DNA from: Klebsiella variicola
Lineage (GTDB): Bacteria > Pseudomonadota > Gammaproteobacteria > Enterobacterales > Enterobacteriaceae
DNA length: 64,000 nucleotides
Assembly (NCBI RefSeq): GCF_000828055.2
Contig: NZ_CP010523.2
Span: 3,348,001-3,412,000, forward strand
Direction: 5' to 3'
Of this stretch, positions 36,601-45,000 are shown piece after piece. The position numbers were made by a program, and so were the translations under genes. The notes beneath the pieces were generated by a model. The model was not told the DNA's origin and made no database searches. It was given only the letters and a program-made list of their open reading frames with translations. How positions within the stretch are numbered: the stretch's first letter is position 1; every line of letters starts with the position of its first letter.

Positions 36601-39129
36601 CTGCGTTTCGCTAATGGTGCGCTGCGTTTCCTCCCAGGCAGCCGTATCCTTGATCGCGTCGGTCAGGTTTTCGTAGTAGTCATCAAAGTTATCGCTGGCC
36701 ATCCCCTGGACCCAGCCGGTCCACGGGCTTTCATTGCCAAGACGATCCACAAGGCGCGCCCGGTACCAGAATTCGGCGCCCATACTGAGGCCCATCTGCT
36801 GATAGCTTTTCCCCGGATAGGCCACGTCTGATAACGGCATTGGCGCACTGCCGTCCTGATTTTTGCTGTACTGCAGTTCCGTGCGCAGCGTATCCCCGGA
36901 GCCGGTCGGGAACTCCCAGCTAACCTGGACCCCATGAACCAGCGAACGGGTTGCCAGCGCCAGCGGTGCCAGCGGCTCGCCGACCTTGCCGGTCAGGGTT
37001 TTCTCTTCGGAATACGCCCACCCGCTCGAAATCTCCGCCGCATTGATCGCGCGGACGCGAACCAGGTAACGACCGGCATAAATGCCGCTGACCTCAAACG
37101 AGGTGGTCGAGCTGCGCGGTACATTAATCCAGTTCCCGTCGTTACGGCGCCACTGCGCCTCGTAGGCAATAGCACCGTTGACCGCTGACCAGTTAACCTG
37201 CATCGTTTCGACGCTGATCCCCTGATTCACGACCGAGCGGGATGTGATGACAATATCGTCAGGAGGTGACTGGTTGCCCGCCGGCAATACGCTAACCGGG
37301 CGCTGGTCGATAATAGCGCCGGTATCGATGCGGGGGAATTTATCCGGGTCATGTGCCACGCCGGTGATCGTGAGGGTGGCATCGCTGTTCTCTTTTACCC
37401 CTGTAACCCGGTACTGCTGCAGGAAGAGGTCATCAGATTCTACGGCCCAGACGCATTCCCGTTCTGGCGTCTCACTGTACGCCGTTGTGACCGTAATCTG
37501 CCGGCGTCCGTTAACGGCCTGGATGGTCCGGCTCTGTGAGATCCCGGATGGCAGGTTTAGCTGGAGGCGGTCGCCAGGTTTGGCATCCACATCACGATCC
37601 AGCGTAATCACCCGGCCATTCACCGCGCTGATCCGCCCGCCATTGACCCGTCCGGCCAGCAACTCATCCGCCAGGGCAATGATATAACCGGGTTGAGGAA
37701 TGCGACCGTCCAGCCCCACATCAAACTCAACGACCCGGTCTTTGTTGTTGGTCAGTATGCCCCACAGCCCCTTACGGTGGGCTTCGCTCTGGCGCGTACA
37801 GCCAATCGCGGTCATTTCGAGCTGGTTAAAACTGTAGCGGGAAACCAGTTCCGGGATAAACGCCGGCTCCATTGCATCAGCATAAGCATTATCCGGATCA
37901 GACCAGGAAACCAGGGCGTTGGTGTACCGAACCTGGCTGCTGCTGCTCGAATAACGGGGTTTGCCGACAATATTGGCGCGCGTATAGGTAAAATCGACAT
38001 CACGCGGCATATCAGCCTGCACAACAATCTGCTCACCGTTCCAGCAAGTCATGCCCCGGAAAATGGCGGCAAAGTCTCGCAGCACGGTGTAAGCATCGTT
38101 GCGTTCCTGGACGTAGACGTTACAGGTATAGCGCGGCTCCATGCCGTCACCACCGCGCCCGTCAGGAACCAGCTGATCGCAGTACTGTGCAATCTGGTAC
38201 AGCGTCCATTTCGAAATATTGGCGCTGCTCAGACGATTACCGAGACCAAAACGGTCAGCTGTAACAATGTCGTAATAGATCCAGGCCGGGTTATCCGTCC
38301 AGGCCCATTTAAACCCGCCGGTCCAGACGCCGGTATATTCGCGGGTTTCCGGATTGTAGTTATCTGGCACACGAATCACGCGCCCACGCGGCTCACAGGA
38401 AATTTGCGGAATGGAGCCATTAAACTGGCTGGAGTCGAACTCGATATAAAGCAGCGCGGTGTTGGGATAACGCAGCTTCGCGTCAATCACTTCGGTATAG
38501 CTCTGCAGCGTCATCACGTCGCCAGTTTTGACACTGTTTGCATCCGGAGAGATTTTTCGCAGGCGTAGCGTCCAGGTACTGCCGGCATGGGGCAGATCAA
38601 TACGATGGCTCCGCTCATAACCGGAGGTGGTTTTACCCGTGACAGCGGTTTCCAGCACCGTCTGCCAGGCGCCACCGTCGGTCTGCAGGTCAATCGCATA
38701 CTTGACGGTATTGCCCACCACGTCGCCGTCATCTTCCTGTTTCATCAGGGACGGCCATTTCAGGCGGACACGAACGGCAGAAAGCTGGGTATTAGTAAAG
38801 GTATGGGTCCAGGCTGTCTTGCTGGAAACTTCCGTTCCCACACTGATTTCATTTTCAGTGCCGGGAATACCCTGAATATAAGTCTGAGCCTGCGTGCCGG
38901 GTCGAAATTCCCAGGACACGCCACTGAAGTTTTGCGAACCATCAGCATTTTCAAGCGGGGTGCCATCAAGATAAATATCTTTACCGGTTAAACCACCTGC
39001 AAATTCACCCTCACCTAATGCGAGCAGAATTTTGGCTTTCGCAACGGACTGTAAATCATCCGGCTGTTCCGTCGGTGTACGCTGCTTTGAGCCGCCACCC
39101 TTGCGCCCTTTAATTATGTTATTTGCCAT
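30646..39129 (-). CDS. giant central tail fibre / host specificity protein J
   Basis: This 2,827-residue protein is two and a half times the length of lambda J (1,132). The first ~600 residues (MANNIIKGRKGGGSKQRTPT) are the conserved J hub region, followed by fibronectin-III-like domains (about 625-820) and a long coiled coil. From about 1,080 onward, beta-sandwich modules of carbohydrate-binding type (e.g. NLIVNGSFERGAAGFTGWSS) alternate with repeated coiled-coil units built on QSITSL/KKADTSAV-like repeats; I count five modules. The C-terminus has a DUF1983-like region and a final beta domain. It forms the tail tip and probably recognises the capsule or outer membrane. Confidence 0.92.
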   Translation of the reverse strand: MANNIIKGRKGGGSKQRTPTEQPDDLQSVAKAKILLALGEGEFAGGLTGKDIYLDGTPLENADGSQNFSGVSWEFRPGTQAQTYIQGIPGTENEISVGTEVSSKTAWTHTFTNTQLSAVRVRLKWPSLMKQEDDGDVVGNTVKYAIDLQTDGGAWQTVLETAVTGKTTSGYERSHRIDLPHAGSTWTLRLRKISPDANSVKTGDVMTLQSYTEVIDAKLRYPNTALLYIEFDSSQFNGSIPQISCEPRGRVIRVPDNYNPETREYTGVWTGGFKWAWTDNPAWIYYDIVTADRFGLGNRLSSANISKWTLYQIAQYCDQLVPDGRGGDGMEPRYTCNVYVQERNDAYTVLRDFAAIFRGMTCWNGEQIVVQADMPRDVDFTYTRANIVGKPRYSSSSSQVRYTNALVSWSDPDNAYADAMEPAFIPELVSRYSFNQLEMTAIGCTRQSEAHRKGLWGILTNNKDRVVEFDVGLDGRIPQPGYIIALADELLAGRVNGGRISAVNGRVITLDRDVDAKPGDRLQLNLPSGISQSRTIQAVNGRRQITVTTAYSETPERECVWAVESDDLFLQQYRVTGVKENSDATLTITGVAHDPDKFPRIDTGAIIDQRPVSVLPAGNQSPPDDIVITSRSVVNQGISVETMQVNWSAVNGAIAYEAQWRRNDGNWINVPRSSTTSFEVSGIYAGRYLVRVRAINAAEISSGWAYSEEKTLTGKVGEPLAPLALATRSLVHGVQVSWEFPTGSGDTLRTELQYSKNQDGSAPMPLSDVAYPGKSYQQMGLSMGAEFWYRARLVDRLGNESPWTGWVQGMASDNFDDYYENLTDAIKDTAAWEETQRTISETQEGIRNTQQELEQTAEALRKEAEDQAKQVSQDIDASAKSITADVDGKISTVNKTITDEITSVNEALDSGLAQANKGVQEAKSAVADANKQIATVNKSLTDSITQVRQSVTDTAAEINATIDLEIARVSKTLADGDAALNAQIKTAENGLKQSLSQVNTTLTSAVKQETADRIADVNAKASQAADELLAATQGIEASIESLTQVMKTADENLAREMSSLAAGANIQFDSQVIWHFNNQTTEGWTGSAGVPGVSQDGWLRPADSATDPYITSPGGLAVDGAAYRFIMLRFRKTGKPVWAGEIRWVSAGENFNNTKRYIVAEPEYADGVATLTVRDIPWTGNIDRIRLDLTNQQDTSNFIEFDWIAVGRPAPGASTAALQDVRSTLSNALTAEAQARSTLAAQMRGSYDGSDLEKVTSGLLYQEKTARVTAISAEVKARESLQTQFNDNKAAVSGELSSLTTEQNAQASRIGGLETSLGKKADAAALTSLTQKVEQQGATLTSQGAALTSLTNRVGQTETGLAGTNEALSGLQSVVTQQGDRITSQGQSITKLTSDLGTTNAALAKKAEAAAVTALTQQVEQNGQDIRSNTDSITSLSNQLVNGQPNRWSRRLYPVQLATAGTVPSFSDVRAVAPTVVDEVADAAKLDFTSAGSYLIALYSCQVKVAADTTITLAPGARVFDDTGAIFVNGVQVAWGNASWNTVSFELKAGWNTVEFLVNQWTGQAYINLGLKLSDKVAEMYSGLGVSALANAAGVLSSNVSQIGNDVVSNSQNITQLRNALTQTDANVASKADQTAMNSLTGRVEKTEAGLTAANSNIVSLTAAVNAGNAAGDDYIPNPSFDPAYDRMGYDVVETTADGVPADCPFRYAVRLAGRDHVPKINNIAVTPGDVFEMSALVACGTGSADFNFYIGRATTATGGIGAKASGGNTKTTSAWKRTTWRFTVPSDTSLLRPFLQVNQSSPFGTVWYAADWHMRNVTVANSAQKTADATAKAVDSLTTTVSQQGDTLSSIGTRTTSLENSLRSTNDTVSKKADTTAVTQLQGTVTQQGNDIAAANSALTKLSSDLATTNANVNKKADASAMNTLQNQVTEQGKTLSAQGDSLTKLSNSLSQTAADIDASGKMPGNLIVNGSFERGAAGFTGWSSTATVADLQVPHSGNKALKMSAGQSNLVGQEISITQGRTYRMGVWAKQDPGTTIKDAGNTKFRVADSTGLLVGSNYGPFSSGWQLVTFDWKATKTTTASFQLTTFLSAGAMYFDDFHVLDVTDEKDIAANAGAISQMNTRVTAAEGAITTQAQQLTKLSGDLAVTNAAVSQKAEQSAVTGLTTRMTSAEGKLDSQSQQLTSLQNSLTTMNTELGKKADTSAVSSLTGRVSQVENTITSQSQSITSLTSTINTIRTQGANPWVDGTFESYSDGQVLGGNGTAVVVASQKFTGDKSLKLRRDENNGGNSDKQLGTWQSVREDAKFRFEFWAMMPADQAPSSGWTTLVGIQSQNAAGQNAWQAAVTVSEASLGARDKWVKFTGIASNNGAGRTRAVVWISTRGATGNGTPGYSLYIDDLVITDVTDAKAAQDASDATASAVSGLTARVTDAEGKITAQAQQQTALATKVDNANSRVDNMAKTLSDSQSTQVSLNTSLQSQIDAQAAANIKNQTTLDNTIKSVASITSTQQTHATALEALATQQTTLTSSVGDLSASVQNTAKTVADVNGTVSSLWSMKVETVNGKNVGAGITLGSNGETSDMILYADRFSLFNRNNATAVPVMIAEGNELYIDTARIKNSSLTSTKIADGSITNAKIGKEIRSDDFVDGARGWSINKDGGAQFNNGIFRGHIEAASGKFKGTLEAQSFIGDIAVARRYDDMAFRRNQTVQRNGAYQNRGYGMTIVLSCTLVYQLTGAGNVQQSYSVDITFNIGGQEVTRRFFANAGGFQSGDFTQEFRFAADLLADNNNVSFFIKARGNDASIDYSCSIQNITATAFRTNSNSFS

Positions 39130-39140
39130 ATTACGCCCAT

Positions 39141-39163
39141 AAAAAAAGCCACCGCAAGGTGGC
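39141..39163 (-). terminator. hairpin upstream of J
   Basis: GCCACC/GGTGGC with a tetraloop, followed on the minus strand by T7, between the tail assembly gene I and J. Late transcription modified by a Q-type antiterminator would read through it. Confidence 0.65.
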
Positions 39164-39191
39164 CTGAATTGGATGGTTTACTGAATAAAAC

Positions 39192-39785
39192 TTATTGCTG
39201 GTCTTCTACGTAAATACCGGCAGATATAATGGCGCCGCCAATTCGGCGTTTGCCATAAAGCAAAGGGACCGGGTATCCCTGAGAGGCAGTATTCGTCACG
39301 CCCCCAAAGGCGTAGGACGCTTTATTGTCAGCGGATTCTTTTCGTGCCAGGCCAGCTGGCTGTGGAGAAAGCATTTGAACGACGCCGCCGAGCATCATCG
39401 CAGCCCCCATTTTATAACCAAATGCTGACACGGGGTTGCCAGGAACAAAGTAAGAGCCGACAGCAGAGGCAACAATAATAACTGCTCCAAGAATTGTTTG
39501 AAGCAGTCCCGCCTTTTTACTACCAATTAAAACAGGAACAATTCGGATGACTTCACCACCAACAGGAAATCCTAAATCATCCTTCCCAATATTTTTTTCA
39601 CCCTTAAATACCGCATAGGTTAGTCCACGCTCTTTGCTGGTAATCATGAATTTTTCGAAGCCTGGTATCGTTGCCGATAATGCCTGCCCTGCTTCATGAA
39701 CAGTGCTAATTAAACGATAGTGAATTTTCCCAAAAGTTTTACCTAATACTCCAGAAAGTATTATTTTGGTCATTGTTTCTTTCAT
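39192..39785 (-). CDS. phage tail assembly protein I
   Basis: A 197-residue protein of the lambda gpI type: a ubiquitin-like N-terminal part (GKTFGKIHYRLISTVHEAGQ ... TIPGFEKFM) and a hydrophobic Gly/Ala-rich segment (about 95-150) before a polar C-terminus (LLYGKRRIGGAIISAGIYVE). It acts in assembling the tail tip with K, L and J. The ATG at 39785 is preferred because AGGTG lies four to eight bases upstream; an ATG four codons downstream is also possible. Confidence 0.82.
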   Translation of the reverse strand: MKETMTKIILSGVLGKTFGKIHYRLISTVHEAGQALSATIPGFEKFMITSKERGLTYAVFKGEKNIGKDDLGFPVGGEVIRIVPVLIGSKKAGLLQTILGAVIIVASAVGSYFVPGNPVSAFGYKMGAAMMLGGVVQMLSPQPAGLARKESADNKASYAFGGVTNTASQGYPVPLLYGKRRIGGAIISAGIYVEDQQ

Positions 39786-39800
39786 TTGGCACCTAACAGA

Positions 39801-39829
39801 AAAAAGCAGCATTTCAAATGCTGCTTTTT
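39801..39829. terminator. bidirectional terminator
   Basis: AAAAAGCAGCATTT/AAATGCTGCTTTTT forms a nearly perfect stem flanked by A and T runs, between gene I and the small exported-protein gene. Confidence 0.75.
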
Positions 39830-39836
39830 ATTTAAC

Positions 39837-40184
39837 CTATTTTTGTTTGTCTGCCTTGATTATTAAATCACACTCTTCTTTATTAAGATCGCCACTTTGA
39901 CCTATACTCCTCTCTATCCTGCAATCACGGGCAAATTTCCTTACGCCCATCCTTGCATATTTATCACCATTGCTTGAAAGGAGTTGATATATAAAGTCAT
40001 CGTCTGACCTATTATATCGTTGTTGTGCATCCATTAATGCCATCATGAATGCCATGCGTTTTACATAAATATCGACAGTGGCGCTTTCTTTTAATTGCGG
40101 ATGGCGTGATAAATAATCATCAACTGTTCCCGCAAAAGTTGATGATGCCAGAAGTAATGTGGCTCCGAAGATAGCTTTTTTCAT
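39837..40184 (-). CDS. small exported protein inserted in the tail operon (moron-like)
   Basis: The 115-residue protein has a clear signal peptide (MKKAIFGATLLLASSTFAG) and a mature part with two cysteines (about residues 88 and 104) that could pair. It begins DDYLSRHPQLKE. It lies between the K and I homologues, where lambda has no gene, is more AT-rich than its neighbours, and is bounded by a terminator on the downstream side. Phage-encoded periplasmic proteins at such sites often block superinfection, but no family is recognised. Confidence 0.65.
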   Translation of the reverse strand: MKKAIFGATLLLASSTFAGTVDDYLSRHPQLKESATVDIYVKRMAFMMALMDAQQRYNRSDDDFIYQLLSSNGDKYARMGVRKFARDCRIERSIGQSGDLNKEECDLIIKADKQK

Positions 40185-40216
40185 TCCCTATATCCTTTTG
40201 CTGTTTCAACAAAAGG

Positions 40217-40927
40217 TTAACATAGAGAATGATATCGAACGATTTTCATTGTCCTTTCCATCCAGTACCCACCATACGGCACGCGCTTGCTGAGATGGCC
40301 ATACAGGTGATGCAGCAGCAGGTTCCCTTCCAGCAGAATCCCGGCGTGGTTCCACTTATCCGCCTGCACCTGCATGATTACCATGTCACCCGGTTGCGGT
40401 GGACCATCAAACTCACGGAACCCGCATTCATACCAGCAGTCCTGATAAAAATTGTCCGGATACTCCTTTTCCCACCACGGATAATCGACGCGGTAATCGT
40501 GCAGCTCGATGCCGTGGGTTTGCCGAAAATAGCTCATCACCAGGCCCCAGCAATCGTAGTGGCCCAGCACGAATGGTCGCTCGAGGAGCGGCAACTCACC
40601 ACGCGGGTGGATGGTACGGAGATCGCCTTCTGGCCAGCTGATAATATGCCAGGGGAGAAGGGTCGCGTCGCATTGCGCTTTATCCAGTTCGCTCGGCTGG
40701 GTGGTGGCATCAGGATGGCTGTGAACAATACCGGTGATCGTTCCCCATTCTTCAACCTCCGCATAATCCTCCGGCGCCAGCACAAAATTATCTTTCGACT
40801 CTGTGGCCAGGTTCCGGCAGGGGAAATAACGCTCCGCTCGGCCCCTCTGGGCGACGAGGCCGCAGGCCTCGCGCGGATATTCTGCGGCCGCATGTTCCTG
40901 GATGGCCTTAATCGTTTTCTGACGCAT
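40217..40927 (-). CDS. tail tip assembly protein K (JAMM protease plus NlpC/P60)
   Basis: The 236-residue protein joins two peptidase domains as in lambda gpK. The N-terminal JAB/MPN domain carries the zinc motif HSHPDATTQPSELD (about 70-83) with Glu19 nearby. The C-terminal NlpC/P60 domain has catalytic Cys in YDCWGLVMSY (about 124) and His in NHAGILLEGN (about 192). It probably processes the tail tip or cuts murein during entry. It abuts gene L with a 1-bp gap. Confidence 0.9.
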   Translation of the reverse strand: MRQKTIKAIQEHAAAEYPREACGLVAQRGRAERYFPCRNLATESKDNFVLAPEDYAEVEEWGTITGIVHSHPDATTQPSELDKAQCDATLLPWHIISWPEGDLRTIHPRGELPLLERPFVLGHYDCWGLVMSYFRQTHGIELHDYRVDYPWWEKEYPDNFYQDCWYECGFREFDGPPQPGDMVIMQVQADKWNHAGILLEGNLLLHHLYGHLSKRVPYGGYWMERTMKIVRYHSLC

Positions 40928-40928
40928 A

Positions 40929-41684
40929 TCAGCTCCTGATTAATGAAGTGCCGGGGAACCCGCCAAACGGCAGTTCGCTATTCTCACCATGACGTAATTT
41001 GCAGGCCGTGAGCGTTCCGTTGCAGACATCCTGCGACGGGTCATCAACTGGCTGATTGTCCCTGTCAAAATACCGGGTGCCGGCATAGTCGCACCCGTTA
41101 CCGCTGCGGTATTGATTGCGGATACACCAGGTGCAAATCGCATGCAGCTGGCGAGTGGGGATCATCATCCCCTGCAGGGCAAACGGGCTGGAGAGAGTAA
41201 ATTCCACCTTCTCATCGTCTTCATAATGCTTTACGTCGATGAAGAAAAGGCGCCGTTTCTCCTGCGTCGGATCAGCTGAGGCATTCCCTTCCGGAAAGTT
41301 CTTCGCATCGAGATACTGTTTTTGCGTGTCGTGGATGACAACCCGCGCCAGAGCCAGATCGTCGTAATGAAGACAGAGCGCGGATATCTTTCCGTCGATA
41401 TTCCCTACCCGCAGCGTTGGCTGCGCGTCGCTGCCAGTGGTGGATGACTCGATCCCTTCGATTTCACATGGCCAAGCTTTATACTCCCGCCCCTGCCACC
41501 AGATGCTTTTCGCCGGCAGCTTATCCAGGTCGCCGCCAGCGGCGAGGATTTCGGCTGCAGTATGGGGAACGTTATAGCCGTGGAAATACAAAACCTCATC
41601 CAGGCCAAACGCCTGGCCATCGATCTCCAGGAGACGCACCTCATCGCCTGGCTCTAACTTCTGATAATTCGCGTTAAGGCTCAT
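40929..41684 (-). CDS. minor tail protein L
   Basis: The 251-residue protein matches lambda gpL in length and position. It contains cysteines typical of the C-terminal iron-sulfur site (CTWCIRNQYRSGNGCDYAGT and VCNGTLTACKLRHGE, about 184-235). gpL is part of the tail tip and links M to K and J. Its ATG overlaps the M stop (ATGA). Confidence 0.88.
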   Translation of the reverse strand: MSLNANYQKLEPGDEVRLLEIDGQAFGLDEVLYFHGYNVPHTAAEILAAGGDLDKLPAKSIWWQGREYKAWPCEIEGIESSTTGSDAQPTLRVGNIDGKISALCLHYDDLALARVVIHDTQKQYLDAKNFPEGNASADPTQEKRRLFFIDVKHYEDDEKVEFTLSSPFALQGMMIPTRQLHAICTWCIRNQYRSGNGCDYAGTRYFDRDNQPVDDPSQDVCNGTLTACKLRHGENSELPFGGFPGTSLIRS

Positions 41685-42019
41685 GGTTTAAATGCCTGAA
41701 TAAAAGTGGCTGAAAGTGAGTAATTTCCGCCGCCCAGCGGCACCGGTTTATATTGTTCGCAGCGGAAAAGCCCCACCTCTTCCAGAGGCGGGGTCCACTG
41801 AAACGCGCGGGTGCCGGCATGACGGTCGAAGAACTGCTTAATCGGACGGATATAGTCCTCCGTACCGACAAAACTCAGCTCCCAATCCTGTGATCGGGTG
41901 TTAATACCATCGCCGGATACCTGCGTATACCCGTCACCGAACTGCGCCTTCCGGACACGAAAGTTAACGGTCTGCTGGGGATTAACCCGCGGACTCCAGG
42001 TGAATATCTCAATAGCCAT
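41681..42019 (-). CDS. minor tail protein M
   Basis: The 112-residue protein (MAIEIFTWSPRVNPQQTVNF) is a lambda gpM-type tail-tip protein with beta-rich sequence (AQFGDGYTQVSGDGINTRSQ). It caps the tail tube after the tape measure and overlaps both neighbours by a few bases. Confidence 0.88.
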   Translation of the reverse strand: MAIEIFTWSPRVNPQQTVNFRVRKAQFGDGYTQVSGDGINTRSQDWELSFVGTEDYIRPIKQFFDRHAGTRAFQWTPPLEEVGLFRCEQYKPVPLGGGNYSLSATFIQAFKP

Positions 42020-45000
42020 TAGCGTTGCCCTTTAACTGCATTCCAGACCATCCCGCCAGGGCGCATATCCTGCGCCATCAGCTCCCTGTATTTTTTCTCC
42101 ACAAACGAGCCGATCTGCTGGCCAAACTGCTCAAAACCAGACGGCGCCTGCGTTGAGGTGTTTCCGCCTTCAATCGTGATATAGACTTTTGGCCCTTCCG
42201 ACGCGCCGGCGTTCTGACCACCACCGACAGCGCGTACACCCAGCGAACCATCGCCGGCACGCGTCAGTGGCATGATGGCCTCCGGCCCGGCCTCGCCAAA
42301 TACGCCGGCCCCTTTTGCGAAAGCGAAGAACTGCGGAGAGTCGTAGACCTGGTTGCTGTATGCGCTCAGCGACGGCGAGTCGTAAACGCCGCCTTTGGCG
42401 TTGAACTGGAAGTTACTGGCGGCATTCTGGATCGCCGTCCCCGAGCCTGCGCCCGCAGCGCCCGTGACAACGCTGGTCCCGACACCCACCACGCCCATAA
42501 TGGTTTGCATGACGGAACTGGTGACCAGCGCCTGAGCGGCCATATCAACGAGGTTTTTTATGATCGACTGCGTGAGCGAGGAAAACAGGTCAGCCATGTT
42601 CTCCTTAAAGCTTCTCGTCCGCGTCAGCATGCTCGTCAGGAAGTTGCTTGAGCGCTCATGGGCCGTTTCAAATAACCCGACGGCCAGGCTCTGGAATTCT
42701 CCCTGTGATCGGTATAACTCCAGTGACGTCTGATACTGCGCATCGGCGGATTCTTTCGTCGCCTTCTGCATCAGCATTTCGTACTGTTCTTTGCTGATCG
42801 CGCTGCCCTGGTAGTACGCCTGCAGCAATGCCTGCCGCTGCGCAAGCTGATTGCGCAGCGAGACCAGTGGATCAACTTCGCCGGCGATATCCAGTGCCGG
42901 CGCAGCGATTTCATCGGCATGCGCCTGCAGCAGCTCTTTCGCAGTATCTCTGGCCAGCGTTATTCGTGCGGCCTGGTACTCTTTTTCATCAAGAAGGCGG
43001 GCTTTGAAAAGCTCAGCCAGGTCCCGGCTGGCTTCCTGCTCTTTTCGCAGAGTTTCCTGGGCGGGGGAATACTGCGCGGCCAGATCCAGTCGCTGTTTCT
43101 GGTAATTCTCTGCGTTCATTAACAGCGTGCGCTGCAGGTCAGCATCACTGGCGCCATTTTTCTTCGCCGCTTCCTGCAGCTCCCTGTTACTGTCCTTTTC
43201 CTGCAGGTTAATTCTGGCCAGGCTGGACGCATGGGCTTCTTCAATTTGCTGCCGCAGCGTTTTGAACTGGTCGACCTTGGACTTACTGCCTTTCCCCGTG
43301 CCGGTACCGCCATCGCCGCCCCAGGGATTTCCATCTCCGGTCTCTTTGGGGGGCGTGCTTAACGCCCCTTTCAGATCGTCCGTAAGGGAGGTTATTTTTC
43401 CCGATAAACCCAGCTGAGCCAGTGTTTTTGCATCACTGACACGCTTAATGTTTTCCTCGGTTTTGCGGAGTCCCTCGTTAACGCTATCGAGATCCGCCCG
43501 TGCACGCGCCTGGCCTTTTGTTACCCCTTCCAGTTGGCCGAAGGGGTCAAACGCTTTCAGGCTGTCGATACGACTGTCGGCATCCTGAATCTCTTTCATC
43601 AGCTGGTTACGCTGCACGACCTGGTTTTCGTACTGATCCTCTAGGTCGAACTGCTTCACATTTAGCTGGTTAAGCGAGAGGCGCATCAGCGCTTCACTGG
43701 TTTCGACTACGGCATCTTTTAAATCAATGGCTGACTGCCTGGCCTCCTTTGCTTTCTCATGAAAGTAAAGGAGGCCCGAACCGGCCAGCATCGCGGCGCC
43801 GAACGGACCACCGATTAAATTTAATGCACCTCTTGCCAGCCCCACCGCAACGGAGGCCGCGCGAGCTGATATCGACAATTGCCGGTTTGCCGCCGCCAGT
43901 TTCAGTTTCGCCTGGCTGGCCAGATTGGTTTGTTCAGTTTCCTGTCGGATGAGGCGGGTAAACTCATCCTGGTAACTGATATTCATCCCGTACTGTTTAG
44001 CCGTCCGCTCCATCTGCCGGTAGTGGCCAAACTCAGCGTCGTTCTGTTTCAGGATGGCAGCTGTCGAATCCAGCGTTTTGCGGGCAATATCCGCATCAGC
44101 CTGCGCCCGTGCTTTTACCGCCGCCTGGCTTTCCCGCCAGGCCGCGATATTCTCCCGAAGCCCTGCAGTCAGTTTCGTGGATAACACGGGGATCAGGCTG
44201 TAAAGCGCCACGCTGGAGACGGTGTTGAAATTGTCTGCCAGGCTGTTCAGTGCCTCCGTGGCAACCTGAATCCCGCTGCGGAGTGGCCCGTTACTGCTCT
44301 GGCCGATCTTAATGACCATCCCTTCAAACGCACTGCTCAGCCCCAGCAAATCGCCGTTCAGGTTGTTAACCCTGATGGATGCCTGCTCATGCGCCGTTTT
44401 GGTACCGGTCAGGGAAGCGGTTAGCTCATCAAGCTTTGAACGGTTCTGGACCAGGATAGACGCCGCATTCAGGTTCTCCACGCCAAACAGTTTTACGGCC
44501 TGGGCCGTGGAGAGATTTTTCCCGGAAAGATTGGTCAGCGCCTGGCTGAGACCAACCACGGACGGCTTGAGGCTCTTGTCCGTGCCCTTTTCCAGATTCA
44601 GGATGACGTTACGCAGCGCCGTGCCGGCTTCACCGCCTTTAATTTCACGCTCTGCCAGCACCTGAATCGCGGCATTCAGCTGCTCAAAACCAACGCCGGC
44701 CTGTGCGGCTGCGACGCCACCATTTTTAATGGCGGCCGCTGTATCCACAATCTCCGACGACCCGTACTTCGCGCCGGCGGCCAGGACGTTGATATAACGA
44801 TCCGCCTCCTGTGCGCTCGCCCCGTACTGGTTTAAGGAGAGCGCCAGCGTTCTGGTCGCATCGGGCAGCGTTGTGCCGGCGGCCTGCGCCAGGATAAGCG
44901 CGCTGTTCGTAGCCTTCTGCAGTCCATCGGACGTTTTTAAAAGCTCCGGTTTAGCCGACGCCATCAGCTTTAGCGCCTCGGCGGCCTGGCTGGCGCTGTA

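Noticed and set aside
31500..36700. Repetitive DNA in J considered as a CRISPR or tandem-repeat locus
   Set aside because: The repeats are coding, keep the reading frame and vary in spacing and sequence as coiled-coil protein repeats do. No CRISPR array is visible anywhere in the window.
37693..38568. 291-codon plus-strand frame inside J
   Set aside because: It is the antisense of the conserved J hub region, has no ribosome-binding site and no recognisable domain.
40229..40939. 236-codon plus-strand frame opposite tail protein K
   Set aside because: Exact antisense of a well-identified two-domain peptidase; composition is typical of shadow frames.
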